Part shown: in pieces, positions 22,355 through 33,529 of the stretch
Position numbering within the stretch: position 1 is the first letter of the stretch
How the letters are laid out: the number at the start of each line of letters is the position of its first letter
From: Saccharina japonica
Taxonomy: Eukaryota > Sar > Phaeophyceae > Laminariales > Laminariaceae
Assembly: GCA_008828725.1 (NCBI GenBank)
Contig: MEHQ01003861.1
Location: 62,001 to 126,000 of the forward strand
Direction of reading: 5' to 3'
Length of the DNA stretch: 64,000 bases
Translations under genes and position numbers: made by a program
Notes under the pieces: model-generated
What the model was told of the DNA's origin: nothing
What the model saw: only the letters and a program-made list of their open reading frames with translations
Database searches by the model: none

Positions 22355-22460
22355 TGATGTCCCCTCAAAGTTAAAGTGGAGGATATTTCGCATTCTGTAA
22401 GAAGATGCGTGCGGTCGACGGGTGAGAGCCGTGCTCGCATTTGTGTTTGCTACCGCCGCT
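22355..22460 (+). repeat. Dispersed repeat T copy 1
   Basis: The phrases gatgtcccct, ggaggatatttcgcattctg, atgcgtgcggtcgacggg and tttgctaccgccgct align with 23893-24003. In the second copy the next repeat (S) follows after about 27 bp, whereas here it follows after about 875 bp. T and S may be one longer repeat that is interrupted here. Confidence 0.55.
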
Positions 22461-22831
22461 TAAAAATATAAATGGTACCCACCAGGGCATTAACTAGGTG
22501 TTGCGCTGTTGCGTGCATTTGGGTCAAAATACCGTTTTGAGCATCAGTCACCGCGAGGGTGGTTGCGCGCAGAGCGACACGCCAGTTTGGGCGTACAACA
22601 TTTTTCGCCGCAGGTTAAACATAAAGGTTTACGCGTTCATATTTTGCCGGAGGCTAGAACATATTTTGGAGGTCGTTTTTTCTTGACAATTAGCCGTAAT
22701 TGAACATCGTTTAGGCCCCTTGCCCTTTATTCGCCTGGAGTCGAAAACAAAAATTAGGCATATTTTTCAATTCGCCCTATTAATAGGCTCTTTATTGTTT
22801 TTGAGGCACTTTTTTGTATTCGCCGTACCCT

Positions 22832-22835
22832 GCCG

Positions 22836-22866
<31 letters not shown>

Positions 22867-22960
22867 CTTCACATTAAACCCGTTCTTTCTACTCAACCAC
22901 ATCGGTACACCCAGGGCCTGTCCTGATTCCCAATCCTAGAGAGATACAAATTCTGTGGTC
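22832..22960 (-). mobile_element. Retroposon 3' end with AAC-type tail (short copy)
   Basis: On the minus strand the sequence reads ggtttaatgtgaagacaac and runs into about ten AAC units. The same terminus, gtttaaygtgaagac plus a simple-repeat tail, ends the two 735-bp copies at 58.1 and 61.9 kb and, with a CA tail, the inserted segment ending near 63539. The conserved terminus with variable microsatellite tails is the usual mark of a non-LTR retroposon. Only the last bases are shared here. Confidence 0.45.
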
Positions 22961-23335
22961 ACAGACTGTGAAACAGAGGAAAACCAAAACAAAATAAACG
23001 CAAATTAATGCGTAAAGCAAGTGAGATGCGTAACGTACCGGGTACGAGAACACAGCGACACGAGCCGAACCAAAAAAATAAGAACAAAAAAAGACAAATA
23101 AAAAACAAATCCTGAAATGAAACATAATACAAATGACGCAGGGAGTAGCCTTAAATATATCAAAACGCGTTTTACTTAGTTATGATGCGTATATTTGTGC
23201 ATAATTCGCATTTTTATCGACTCCGACGGCCCTCCGACGGCCCTTCGGGGGACCCTGTGAGGGGCTTGCGCGCCTGCGGCCCGCAACACGCGCCGTGCGC
23301 GCAACAGATGCCGATCCACTCGTAATGAATGTCCT

Positions 23336-23819
23336 GGTACGCACCAAGGTTTGATTGGTCATCCCGTGACAGCGAATGACGGTCACACACAAACTAAATA
23401 ATTGCACGAACACTCATTAGCTCACCCAATCGAAAGAGTGAAGAATTACAGTTGTGCCTTCGAACAAAATGCTTGAAGGCGAGAAGTCCACCGGTACGTA
23501 CAAGTAATGGCGGTAGAGTACCTTGGGCTTGGTAGATGTCGGCTCCAGCGAGGTTTGTCGCGTTCAGGGGTGATGTTCCAGCTACCAGTTGGTCACCGTT
23601 TGTGGTGTGGACGCGCGTGCTCAGTGTGCGTCGTGTGTTATGACTCACCATTGCTGCAAGCGTGTAGGCGTGACGTTTTTGTTCTTTGTTTCCCGTTTAT
23701 ATCAATTTAATTATCTCTGCCCTTCCTTGCTTCCTTTCTTCCTTCCTCCTCCCTCACAGGTGGCCAATAACATATTTTCTAAGTTCGAATAGATTTCGAC
23801 TTTGGGGGAGGTACAGGCA
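23336..23819 (+). repeat. Dispersed repeat S copy 1
   Basis: Ordered words include aaggtttgattggtc, cgtgacagcgaa, ggtcacacacaaac, ttgcctt/cgaacaaaatgct, gtcgcgttcag, tttgtggtgtgga, ggcgtgacgttt and tcacaggtggccaataac, ending at ttgggggaggtaca. They are shared with 24030-24508 and 29681-30152. The tract before tcacaggtggcc is pyrimidine-rich, like a 3' splice site. No coding frame is conserved among the copies by eye. Confidence 0.7.
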
Positions 23820-23892
23820 TAGAATAGGTCGTCTCTATATTTTTTTTTTTCTTTAAAGGTTGAAATTATCGCTTAACAAACACGAAGGTTTT

Positions 23893-24003
23893 AATGATGT
23901 CCCCTGTAGCAGGAGGTGGACGATACGTCACATTCTGTCAATCGATACGTGCGATCGACAGGCGAGATCCAGGCTCGCCGTCACGTCTGCTACCACCGTC
24001 GCT
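23893..24003 (+). repeat. Dispersed repeat T copy 2
   Basis: This matches 22355-22460 in the same orientation. It directly precedes repeat S copy 2, which suggests that T and S belong to one unit. Confidence 0.55.
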
Positions 24004-24029
24004 CTCAACTAGAAGGGCCGAATACAGAA

Positions 24030-24508
24030 TACCCATCACGGTTTGATTGGTCCTTCCGGGACAGCGAAAAACGGTCACACACAAACCTAATGCATGAACA
24101 CCTTCGTGAGATCACCCAACTCTCGAAAGCGTGAAGACTTAGTTGTGCATTCGAACAAAATGCTCGAAAGCGAGAGGTCGATCAGTACCTACTATTACTA
24201 GTGCCGGAAGAGTACCCCCGGCTTGGTCGATGCCGGCTACAGCTATATATAACAGTAGTCGCGTTCAGTTGCGATGTCCCTCCTGCAAATGGGTCGTCGT
24301 TTGTGGTGTGGATACGCCTGCGCCCTGTGCGTCGAGTGTTGTGACGCACCATGGCTGCAAGCGGGTAGGCGTGACGTTTGTTTCTTTTTTTGTTTTCTAT
24401 TCAATTCATTATTTTTGCCCTTACTTCTTTTTTCGTCCCCTCTCACAGGTGGCCAATAACGTCTTTGCCAAGGTCGAATATATGTGGACGTTTGGGGAGG
24501 TACAGACT
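24030..24508 (+). repeat. Dispersed repeat S copy 2
   Basis: It aligns along its length with the copy at 23.3-23.8 kb and with that at 29.7-30.2 kb. The two nearby copies are direct repeats about 690 bp apart, so a segmental duplication of a T+S unit explains them. It ends about 190 bp before the hAT-type element. Confidence 0.7.
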
Positions 24509-24701
24509 TGAAATGATCCCCTAATTTATGTATTTTTCCGGAAAGGTTGGAATTCTTCCAACTTCGGGCAATTATACAACGAATAGACGGAAACTCTCGT
24601 TACCACCAAGACTATCCACTACCCACGTGACCGCATCAACAAGGCGAACATATTTGTGAACCTGGTTTTAGCGTCCCAGCTGTAGACCCCTTCGATAATA
24701 G

Positions 24702-26402
24702 CATGGGTACACGCGGTGCCGAAGGCACCGCGCGGTACGGGATGGGACCGTTTTGCCCGCCGCAGGCGGAAACAAATTTGGGTCTTCCCGAGGGGCGGTA
24801 TGGGAAAATGTTCCCGTCTGTTTACCGCGGGACGGGAATGGGACGGGAAGGTGGGAAACCATTTGGTTGACGGGATTGGACGGGAAGACACGATTCTTTG
24901 GCGGTACGGGACGGGACGGGAACCGAGTTTTGGCGGTACGGTACGGTACGGGAATCATTTTTCGGTGGTACGGGAAATGATCGGTGAACGGTTCGGGAAT
25001 AGGTCGGGAATAGGTCGGGAATGGGTCTGCAATAGGTCGGGAATAGGTCGGGAACCGGGTCGGAAATACGGTCGGGAAACGCAGTCGGGAAACGCAGTCG
25101 AGAATGGTTGGGAACACGGTCGGGAACACAGGCTGTGGAGACAACGGCTGAAAAGAGAGAAATATAATCAAAAGTCTTCTTCGAGTACGAGTACTAGTAC
25201 TCCTCGTAGCTTCTACGTGTCTAGTTATATCACGGACTTGTGACTTCGACGTATTGATATGCTACGATAGACGAGTACGAGTATAACATTCGCGATAATG
25301 TAAAACATAAACAAAACAAAAAAAGTATGGTACGTACATACCTGGTAAACAACATCACGCTTTGTTTGCATTTTGAATATCATGCTTGGCACACTCCGAG
25401 TATCGAGTCCGGAGCACAGACAGGGTGTTATTTTCGTATTATCGCCTCTCTTGACAGGAAGTGTATACATACCTGGTACGAATTTTTTACCCGAACGCTT
25501 TGTTGGTCTCCTTATGAACGAACCGATATCATGGTGTTCAAAACCCGACTCCCCCCCTCCCGAATAAGTCAAATCCAGAAAACAAAAAAGAAAAGGGGTT
25601 GCAGGGACGAAAGCCACATCAGTATTGATACGACCACCCCCCGCTTCCCCTTTTTCCACAATGCCCACACACCCACTTGGGACGAATCTGCACCAGAAAC
25701 ACCAAACGAAACGCAAGCTTAAACCATCGACCGATTTATTATATATACGTCGTACCATTATTTCATTAATTCAAATAGCGAAGTGTGAGTGGGGGCGGTT
25801 GAATGGTTGATACAAAGTTTGAGTTCGTGTGGAAATTAAAAAAAAAACTAGAGAGCAAAAAAAATAAAAAGTAAAATATCTACGAGTATTCATTCGCGCG
25901 TATACGATTTGTTTATAGTTCAGAAATATAAACAAATCGTACATAGACGCACGAATATCTGCAGTCTCCTCCAGTCTAGTCGTACAGCAGTATACGCACT
26001 TGCATCCATCCATGGTCATGCGATGGGAAAATGAAAAAACCGGCGGTAAATGGAATGGGAATATCTACCCCAATAGTGAGATGCGGGATGGGAGAAGCTG
26101 TGCCCCATGGTCGGGATGGGACGGGAATCACTTATATGACAGTGGGATGGGTATAATCGGGATTGGGCGGACAGCGGGACGGGAATACTCGGGAATGGGC
26201 AGACAGTGGGATGGGAAACAGTCGGGAACGGGAACACGGCCATTACCGCGGGACGGTAGAGCTCGGGAACAGAAAATGACGATGGTAACGGTCGGGAAAT
26301 CACGGTCGGGAACGAAAAATCTGACGGTTTCCCATTCCCGTACCGTACCGTTCCCGTCCCGACCACATTTTCCCGTCCCGACCTTTACCGCGCGTACCCT
26401 TG
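24702..26402. mobile_element. Non-autonomous hAT-type transposon with 8-bp target duplication
   Basis: An 8-bp direct repeat, gataatag, lies immediately outside both ends (24694-24701 and 26403-26410). The ends are catgggtacacgcggt and, reverse-complemented, caagggtacgcgcggt. That fits the CA-starting inverted repeats and 8-bp duplications of the hAT superfamily. About 440 bp inside the left end and 370 bp inside the right end are packed with cgggaa / gggacggg words. Such subterminal motif arrays serve as transposase-binding sites in hAT elements. The central 860 bp show no hAT transposase motif. The longest frame (minus, 25225-25758) is cysteine- and hydrophobic-rich but unrecognised. The 1701-bp element therefore depends on a partner. 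Confidence 0.85.
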
Positions 26403-26944
26403 GATAATAGATATGGGATTTAGTCGTATTACTTGGGGAGGCGTTGTTGTATTGGGATTTAAGCTGTCAATACCAAAATCCATGTGATTCTTCTCTCGAC
26501 CATAATTCGACCAATACGTGGAAAACGTAGACGGTAGACGTGTTGATATCATCGCGCATCATCAAGGGGGAAGACGTCCAATTACTCTTGTTTTGTTATG
26601 CGATCCGTACAAATGTATTGTTGTAGTAAACGCCTGCTGATGTACTAGAAAAATGTATCGAGCTCTTCGGAAACCCTAAGGGGACTACGAGCTGGTTCCA
26701 GCGACAGCCAGAGCTTTACACCTTCGCAACTTAGCGCTTTTGTTTTTGAGAGTTGGACAACGAAACTTGGCAGGGTTGTGCGTCATGACACTACCAAAAA
26801 ACTGACTGCTGGACTAAGGGTCTCCGAAAAAAAAAAAACGACACCACACTCCATTTTGTTTTTTTGGGATACCAAATATAGGGGGGGGGTGTCAATTTGT
26901 TTATTTAGGCACCCTCCGGCGTATAGGGGGGTACATACCATACT

Positions 26945-28380
26945 AAATCCTATATAAACTAAATCAGACCATCCATAAACCGCAGTACCATACTATTTCC
27001 TATATAAACCAAATCCATACTAAAACTTTTGTAGTCCAATAGACGGGGATGTTGGTGAATCGTCCCCGCATTCCCAAGCGTAGGTAAGGCCTTCAAGACA
27101 ATACAACACCACCCAGCGTTTCTGCTTGAGGTTATAAACGAAATCATACCATCCATAAACTGCAGTACCATACTATTTCCTATATAAACCAACTCCATAC
27201 AAAAACCTATACAAATCGATAGCAGGGGATGTTGGTGAATCGTCCCCGCATTCCCAAGGGTAGGCAAGGCCTTCTAGACGATACCCAGCGTTTCTGTTTA
27301 GGGTTGTGAACCAAATCAGACCATCCATAAACCGCAGTACCATACTATTTCCTATATAAACCAAATCCATACTAAAACCTATATATACTAATATCAGGGG
27401 ATGTTGGTGAATCGTCCCCGCATTCCCAAGGGTAGGCAAAAGGCCTTCTAGACGATACAACACCACGCAGTGTTTCTGCTTAGGGTTACGAATAAAATCA
27501 GACCATCCATAAACCGCAGTACCACACTACTTCCAATATAAACCAATTCCATACTAAAACCTATAGAAACCAATATCAGGGGATGTTGGTGAATCGTCCC
27601 CGCATTCCCAAGGGTAGGCAAGGCCTTCTAGACGATACGACACCACCCAGCGTTTCTGTTTAGTTAAGGTTATGAAACAAATCAGACCATCCATGAACCG
27701 CGGTACCATACTATTTCCTATATAAACCAACTCCGTACTAAAACCTATATGCAACAATATCAGGGGATGTTGGTTAATCGTCCCCGCATTCCCAAGGGTA
27801 GGCAAGGCCTTCTAGACGATACAATACCACCCAGCGTTTCTGCTTAGGGCTATGAACCAAATCAGACCATCCATAAACCGCAGTACGATACTATTTTTTA
27901 TATAAACCAGCTCCATCCTAAAAACTATATTAACCAATAGCAGGGGATGTTGGTGAATCGTCCCCGCATTTCCAAGGGTTGGCAAGGCCTTCTAGATAGT
28001 ACATCACCAACCAGCGTTTCTACTTGTAGCAGTAGTGGACAGACACTGTTAGTGGATCTTCCTAAGGTAGCTAATTAGGCACTCTGATTGGCCAAGCAAG
28101 TACTGACCACTGGCATAGGGTTCGGGTTAGGGTTAGGGTTAGGGTTCGATCTGAGGGTCAACATCACTACTACCAAGACAAATACCCCCATTTTAAAGAT
28201 CCACTATCACCCTTTGTCCAATCAGTAAACCGCAGTACGATTCGCACTATTTCCTAAATAAATCAACTCCATATTAAAACCTCTATATTTTACCCAATAG
28301 CAGGGGATGTGGGCGAATCGTCCCCGCATTCCCAACGGTAAGCAAGGCCTTCTCGACAATACAACACCACCTAGTCAGTG
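26945..28380 (-). repeat. About 180-bp satellite array, seven or more monomers
   Basis: The word ggggatgttggtgaatcgtcc recurs at 27045, 27225, 27397, 27579, 27763, 27943 and about 28303 (with variants). Spacings are 180, 172, 182, 184 and 180 bp, with one 360-bp gap that contains the inserted MITE. Each monomer also carries gcaaggccttctagacgata, caccacccagcgtttctg and cagaccatccataaaccgc. The array lies within the extra part of element R. Monomers near 180 bp are common for centromeric or heterochromatic satellites, but the array is short. Open minus-strand frames with a 60-residue periodicity follow from the period and are not taken as genes. Confidence 0.88.
28030..28219 (+). mobile_element. 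MITE-like TIR element with internal telomere motif, copy B
   Basis: It has the same ends as copy A at 15.8 kb: cagtagtggacagacactg on the left and caccctttgtcc on the right. It interrupts one satellite monomer. Inside lie four TTAGGG-type units with one variant (about 28116-28147), compared with three in copy A in matching position. This suggests that the tract is part of the element and not a telomere-healing scar. The insertion is younger than the array. Confidence 0.75.
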
Positions 28381-29680
28381 CTTCTGCTTTTCAATCTTGA
28401 TACGAGTTGCTGGTGAGGCGAGTGTGGTAGCCGTTCCGCAACTCCGACCCTCCTGACAGCAACAACACATTCCCTGTACAGTATGTTTGTATAAACCATT
28501 GTGTACACAGTGTACACCCAAAGCCAAGCAGTATAGTAGACGCTAGACACACGTACGTAGAGCAGCGTCTGCAGAGGCGTGTGAGACCAACAAAAAACGC
28601 ACGGAAAAAAAAAAAAAACTTTTTTTTTCCCCCCTCCAATATAGGGGGTGGGGTATTTAGGATTCAGATCCGCGCACACCCTTGGCTGGACATTTTTTTT
28701 TTTTTTCAAGTTTTCTGTTCTTTAGGTACATTTTTGTATTTTTTCAGTATTTTTCGGCATTTTGAACGCCCCTCACGCACGAAATACTTATTAAAAAAAA
28801 AAATTAGGCGTCAAGTTTTTTTGTTTTGTTGTTGCCCACAACCCTGCCAAATGTCGTTTTCCGACTCTCGAAAAACCAAAGCGCAAAAAGGATTCCCGTA
28901 AAGAGTAAATATTCCCCTAAGGTGCCAAAATTGCTCCATATATTGTTCTAGAACTTTGGGAGGCGTTTCTTATAACAACCCCTCACGGCTTGCAAATCAA
29001 AACAAGTATCACGAACGTCTATTCCTCTTGTTGATGCGATCATGTCAACGTGTCTAGTGTGTAATATGTCAACGTACTGACCGATATATGGCCTGATTTC
29101 AAATTATCTTGATTATACTATAGGAATACCATCCCTATGTGAAAAAGCGCCTCCCCAAGTAGTACGACAATGTCCATATCTCGCGAACCACAACTCGCCT
29201 GACAAAAATCGCTTCACCGATGTGTTCCCCTTGTCATGCGGTCGTGTGAATATCTTAAGTGTTGCAAAAAACAGTGTATTCCTTTTGTTATTTACCGAAG
29301 GTGGGATTTTACGCCTTTTCGTGGAACCACCTCGTATTAACTTTCACGGGAATCACTGTAGGGCCCGGATCCGAGAATAATTGGAAAACGTTAATTGTTC
29401 TTCACGAGCATACGAAACGTAGAGAGAACGGACGTGCGTTTTTTTTTTCGTCGGTAATTGTGGGTCAAAGTTAAAGTTTGCAAAACATAAATAATATAAA
29501 AACATGTAAAAATGTACCTCCTTCATCAAAAACCCACTTTTGCAAAAATGGCCATCATGCCCTTTTTTGGTAAGGTCATGAAGAACAACCCTGTAAAGTT
29601 TCGTTTTGCAACTCGTTTTCAACTGGGGCGCACCAAACGTCTGAGGCCAAAACGTCCCCGCTCTCGCTGGAACCAGCTCG

Positions 29681-30152
29681 TACCCATCATCGTTTGATTG
29701 GTGTTCCTGTGACAGCGAATAACAGCATCCACACACAAACCTAATGCGTCAATACTCGTCAGCTCAACCAACCGAAAATGTGAAAAAATAGTTGCGCCTT
29801 CAAACCAAGTGCTGAAAAGCGACAAGTCGACCGGCACCTACTAGTGCCGGTATAGTATAGCTTTCGGGCTTCGTAGATGACCGATCAAGCTATAGTAGTC
29901 GCGTTCAGTGGCGATGTTCCTGCTACCAGCGGGTGGACGTTTGTTTGTGGTGCGGGTGCGTATGCGAGGTTAACGTTGTGTGTTGTGGCGCACCATCGCT
30001 GCATGCGGGTAGGCGTGACGTGTTTTCTATCTCTTCTTCTTTTTTATTATACCTGGTATTCGTCGTCTTCCCACTTCCTTCCTCAATCTCACAAGTGGCT
30101 TTTCCACTAGTTGCCAAGGTCGAAGTTATTTCGTCTTTGGGGGACGTACGAG
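29681..30152 (+). repeat. Dispersed repeat S copy 3
   Basis: It aligns in order with the copies at 23.3 and 24.0 kb (cgtttgattgg, cctgtgacagcgaataac, agtcgcgttcag, ggcgtgacg, ctcacaagtggc, tttgggggacgta). At its two edges ccagctcgta and tacgagctgg face each other, a short inverted repeat that the other two copies do not show. The left edge coincides with the alternative end of element R. Confidence 0.65.
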
Positions 30153-30290
30153 CTGGGACAGCCAAGACACTACCAGTGGGGTGGATTGGCTACGCCCCAC
30201 TCAATATTTCGTATTATGACGTGAATTATTACGCGATATTGAGAATGCCTTCACCAACAAACGAAAATCCTGCCTTGATATATTCAGGGC

Positions 30291-31342
30291 ATTTGACAAA
30301 AAGGGGGACACCCCCCATATATCGTGACAAAAGGGTGACATTAGTGTTTGCCGCCAAGTACCGTACGCCCATGTACTCCGTCAAATCGACTCGGAATCAA
30401 AACCTGATGTGTTTGCCAAACTCCTATTGCATCTCCATACATTCGGTAGTGTTTTTAAATGATTAGTGGGTGAACGAAAGGGATCAATAGTAGGGGGGTG
30501 TGAGTATATCCCCTTTTTCGGTGTGCCCACGCGAGGGTATCCCTCGTTCCATCTAGTAACTTTGGAAAGTCCCCCATGGTTCCGTTACGTCCCCCTTTTT
30601 AGCACGCTGGGGAGAGACGTCCCCCTTTCGGGGTCTAAACGATCACGGGTAAGTGACCACTCAATGTTTTGGTTGTTGTGGCACGCCCAACAGACAGACG
30701 GCTTCTAACGTCGAAAAGACCAACGGCTCACACCCAGTCAAACGTGGTCGGCATATCAGCGTACGTGATGAGCATATCACACCGAATGATTCCGTGAGTA
30801 CTGCCTGCATACCATTCATTATGAGAGTAGGTCCTGTGACACGCACATCTGGGTAAGAATCGTGATGTGCAGGTTTAGCCCTGCAAAACAACATCATCTC
30901 ATTGATTGGTTGGCGCCCTGTGTCCTGTGGTCCCCACAAATCAGAAACAAACATTTAAGTATATTTAGTATGTACTATTACATAATATATGCATATTAAT
31001 AAAGGATAGTGTTGCTCTGGTACTACTTTGTCCTGAACATACATACATATATATATGTAGTAGTACCGGTACCGCCGTATACCTATCTATACGCATATAT
31101 CAGGTAGGTACCATGGCGTAACGTAGAGGAGAGGAGAGTTCTTTTGTAGCAGGTAGTGAGTTGTTGGGCTGTTCGGTCACTGTGATGGTTAACATATGAC
31201 TTTGAGTATACCGTGAATGCGCTGGGCCGTTGGACTTGCGTTGGCGACCAATTCTCACTGTAACGAGAACCTCGTGACCGGTGCTTGGTAGTGTCCTCCC
31301 TCATTTCACGATATATGGGTGTTGTCCCCCGTTTGGTCAAAT
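30291..31342. mobile_element. TIR-bounded segment of about 1.05 kb
   Basis: The left end reads atttgacaaaaagggggaca with catatatcgtga, and the reverse-complemented right end reads atttgaccaaacgggggaca with catatatcgtga. Similarity runs about 55 bp inward. The interior has further gtccccctttt words but no recognised protein. A target duplication is not clear, so the superfamily is open. It is probably a non-autonomous DNA transposon. Confidence 0.6.
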
Positions 31343-31809
31343 AATCTCCTTTTATATAACTTTCGTTCGACAGATATGACCGATCTAAAATTCAGAAACA
31401 CACAACAGTGGCCATAACTTTCGTAAACAAAACAATAAAACGACTCCTATAAGTCCCCATGAAGCGAAGGGGGCTGAACCGTGAAGCCAATAACAACTTC
31501 CACACGTGAAACATTTTTCGTAGCGAGCAACACGTATAAAACTCAAGCTCAAGTCTTGGGGCGTCAGTGACGGGAAAACCTCTTTGTTATTTTGTCATTT
31601 TCAACGTGTGTAAATAGCAAGCATGTGTAAGGCGTACCTGTTGTACACGACATTGTGTTTTTTTTCTATGCCTACTAAACACGGTGTATGACAGCATAGT
31701 GATGTGCGCTTCTTGGGAGTAGATCGCGAGGCGAAGACTATGCGCTTGGACATACCTACGAGAGGAGAGCTCGCATCTCATACTGTAAGAACATTTGTAA
31801 AACAGTTTA
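31343..31809. other. Spacer between two elements, nothing recognised
   Basis: AT-rich sequence separates the TIR-bounded segment from the inverted copy of element E. I see no gene, tRNA-like box or paired ends here. Confidence 0.4.
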
Positions 31810-33368
31810 ATGAGGAGATATTTGATGCTGAGAAGGGCGCTAGCCCTTCGAAGCATCAATAGATGCTCTTCCTAACGGGTTGGGTACGCGCCCGTGGGGG
31901 TGTACCCCCCTGGTCGCGAACGGACACAAACGGACAAAAAACAATTCTGAAAGCTGCCACAGCGTGGCTTTATTTAAAGAATCCTTAATATTAAGGTTTG
32001 TCCCTCGCACTTCGCACTTCGCACTTCGCACTTCGTTCGCTTTGCTTTTTTTTGGCGCGCGACGCGTACACTGAACCGATTCAGACACGCTCGGGACTGA
32101 TAGAGGCCCGCTATTTGTGCCGACCGTCCTGTGCTATTCGTGTCGAAAGCCGTGCCGAGATCGGAGAGCTAGGCGGTAGTGACTGCCCTAAACTGTTGCC
32201 AGTACCAAATTGTGTCACTGGGATTTCTCGGCAGTAGAGCAAACTAGCAGTAGTATATAGCAACGATGAGGAGACATGTCAAGCAAGGCAAAACATGCGC
32301 TGTCAAGGGTGTAGGGTGGCGTGTTCCACACTAAAAACTAGTTGTTTGGTGACAGTCACGGCATGTCAAGGCTGTCAAGGGTTGAAACTGAAGACCACAT
32401 TTCTCGGCAGTAGAGCAACAACGGTGATGATCGGACGAGAAGAGGAAGACCATCATCGCACACAGCACACACACCACCATCACCAGCAAACACCACAACG
32501 ACGACCATCACCACCACCGCCACCACCCCTGCCCCACGAGCCGCAGGAGGACCAGAAGTTGTTGTTGCTCGTAGTGGCTGGTGGTGGTTGGTGGTGGCTT
32601 CGTCCCGTGGTTTGGTGGTGGTTCCTGGTACGCACTCGTTCAGCAGCAGCAGCATTTTTTTTTTTTTTTCCATCCCATTTCTTATCTGCTGCTGCTGCTG
32701 AGAGATGCACAAAACAAAAAGACAATAAAACACGATTTCTGAAATGATACAGATTTTACGAAATACGAGCAAAAAGACAATAAAAATAAAAACGAATTCT
32801 GAAATGATTCAGATTTCTTAGTTTGCATTTTTCTCTGTACAAGGTTTTTGCGCTGACACGCATCGCTTAACAATAAATGTTGGTGGGTGGTGTTGGTGAT
32901 TGTAGGACTACCAGCCCAGGGACCAACCGACCTGATACCTGATACAGATTTTACAAAATACGAGCAAAAAGATCATACAACAAAAACGAATTATGAAATG
33001 ATTCAGATGTATTTGTTTACTGGTACATTTTTCTCTGTACTCGTACAAGGTTTTTGCGCTGACACGCATCGCTTAACTAACAGTAAATGTTGGTGGGTGG
33101 TGTTGGTGATTGTGGGACTACCAGCCGAGGGACTAACCGACCAACCCAGTAAATCTCTCACCCACCACGCACACCCATCAATTACCTGCCGGTCAGTAAA
33201 AAAAGGTTTATGTGCTGACCCAAATCGCTTAGAATAACGATCCCATCAATGACAATTAATTGCAGGAACACAGCAAAAAGAGAAGAGCCGCCAACGCAGT
33301 AGGTTAATGCAGTTAGGAGTTTGACCACTTGAAGGCGTCTGTCACGCGCCTCATTCCCACCGTTCTTG
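31810..33368 (-). mobile_element. Hairpin-ended TA-flanked element E, inverted copy 3
   Basis: This is the reverse-orientation copy of the 17-21 kb units, again bounded by TA (31808-31809 and 33369-33370). It is 1559 bp long because it has only one of the two 399-bp internal blocks. The hairpin stem aagggc/gccctt is kept, although the loop differs (tagc here, ttc in copies 1 and 2). The ggggtgtacccccc dyad is also kept. The c-to-a changes and the four-unit gcacttc run at 32005-32035 show that it is older than, or independent of, the dimer. Confidence 0.78.
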
Positions 33369-33529
33369 TATAGGGATATGGGGTTGACACGGTGACTTGC
33401 ATTACGATACGGAACCCGTAACCACGCGCTGTTGATGGGACATTAAGGTAGATCAAACGCTGGCATACCGCATGCACGTGAACTTTACTGACGGGGTCGG
33501 TTCTAGACACTTAACGTAGTAGGTGACAC

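Larger units (their letters stand above)
26688..29334. mobile_element. TA-flanked TIR element R, large copy with satellite inside
   Basis: The left end, after TA at 26686, reads cgagctggttccagcga. The right end at 29334, before TA, is the reverse complement cgaggtggttcca. A still better partner (cgagctggttccagcga) ends at 29680, so the true right end may lie there. Inside are inverted arms containing gcgctttngtttttgagag and cttggcagggttgtg (26726-26780 and 28840-28890). The compact copy at 54.6-55.4 kb matches from the left end to about 26820 and again from about 28690 to the right end, so roughly 1.85 kb is extra here. There is no transposase. The TA duplication suggests a Tc1/mariner-type mover, which is inference. 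Confidence 0.65.

Noticed and set aside
25225-25758. Transposase of the hAT-type element
   Set aside because: The 177-codon frame has no zinc-finger or hAT C-terminal dimerisation motif and is far too short.
26959-27805. Minus-strand frames with a 60-residue repeat across the satellite
   Set aside because: The 180-bp period is a multiple of three, so frames stay open by themselves. Spacings of 172, 182 and 184 bp break the frame between units, which argues against coding constraint.
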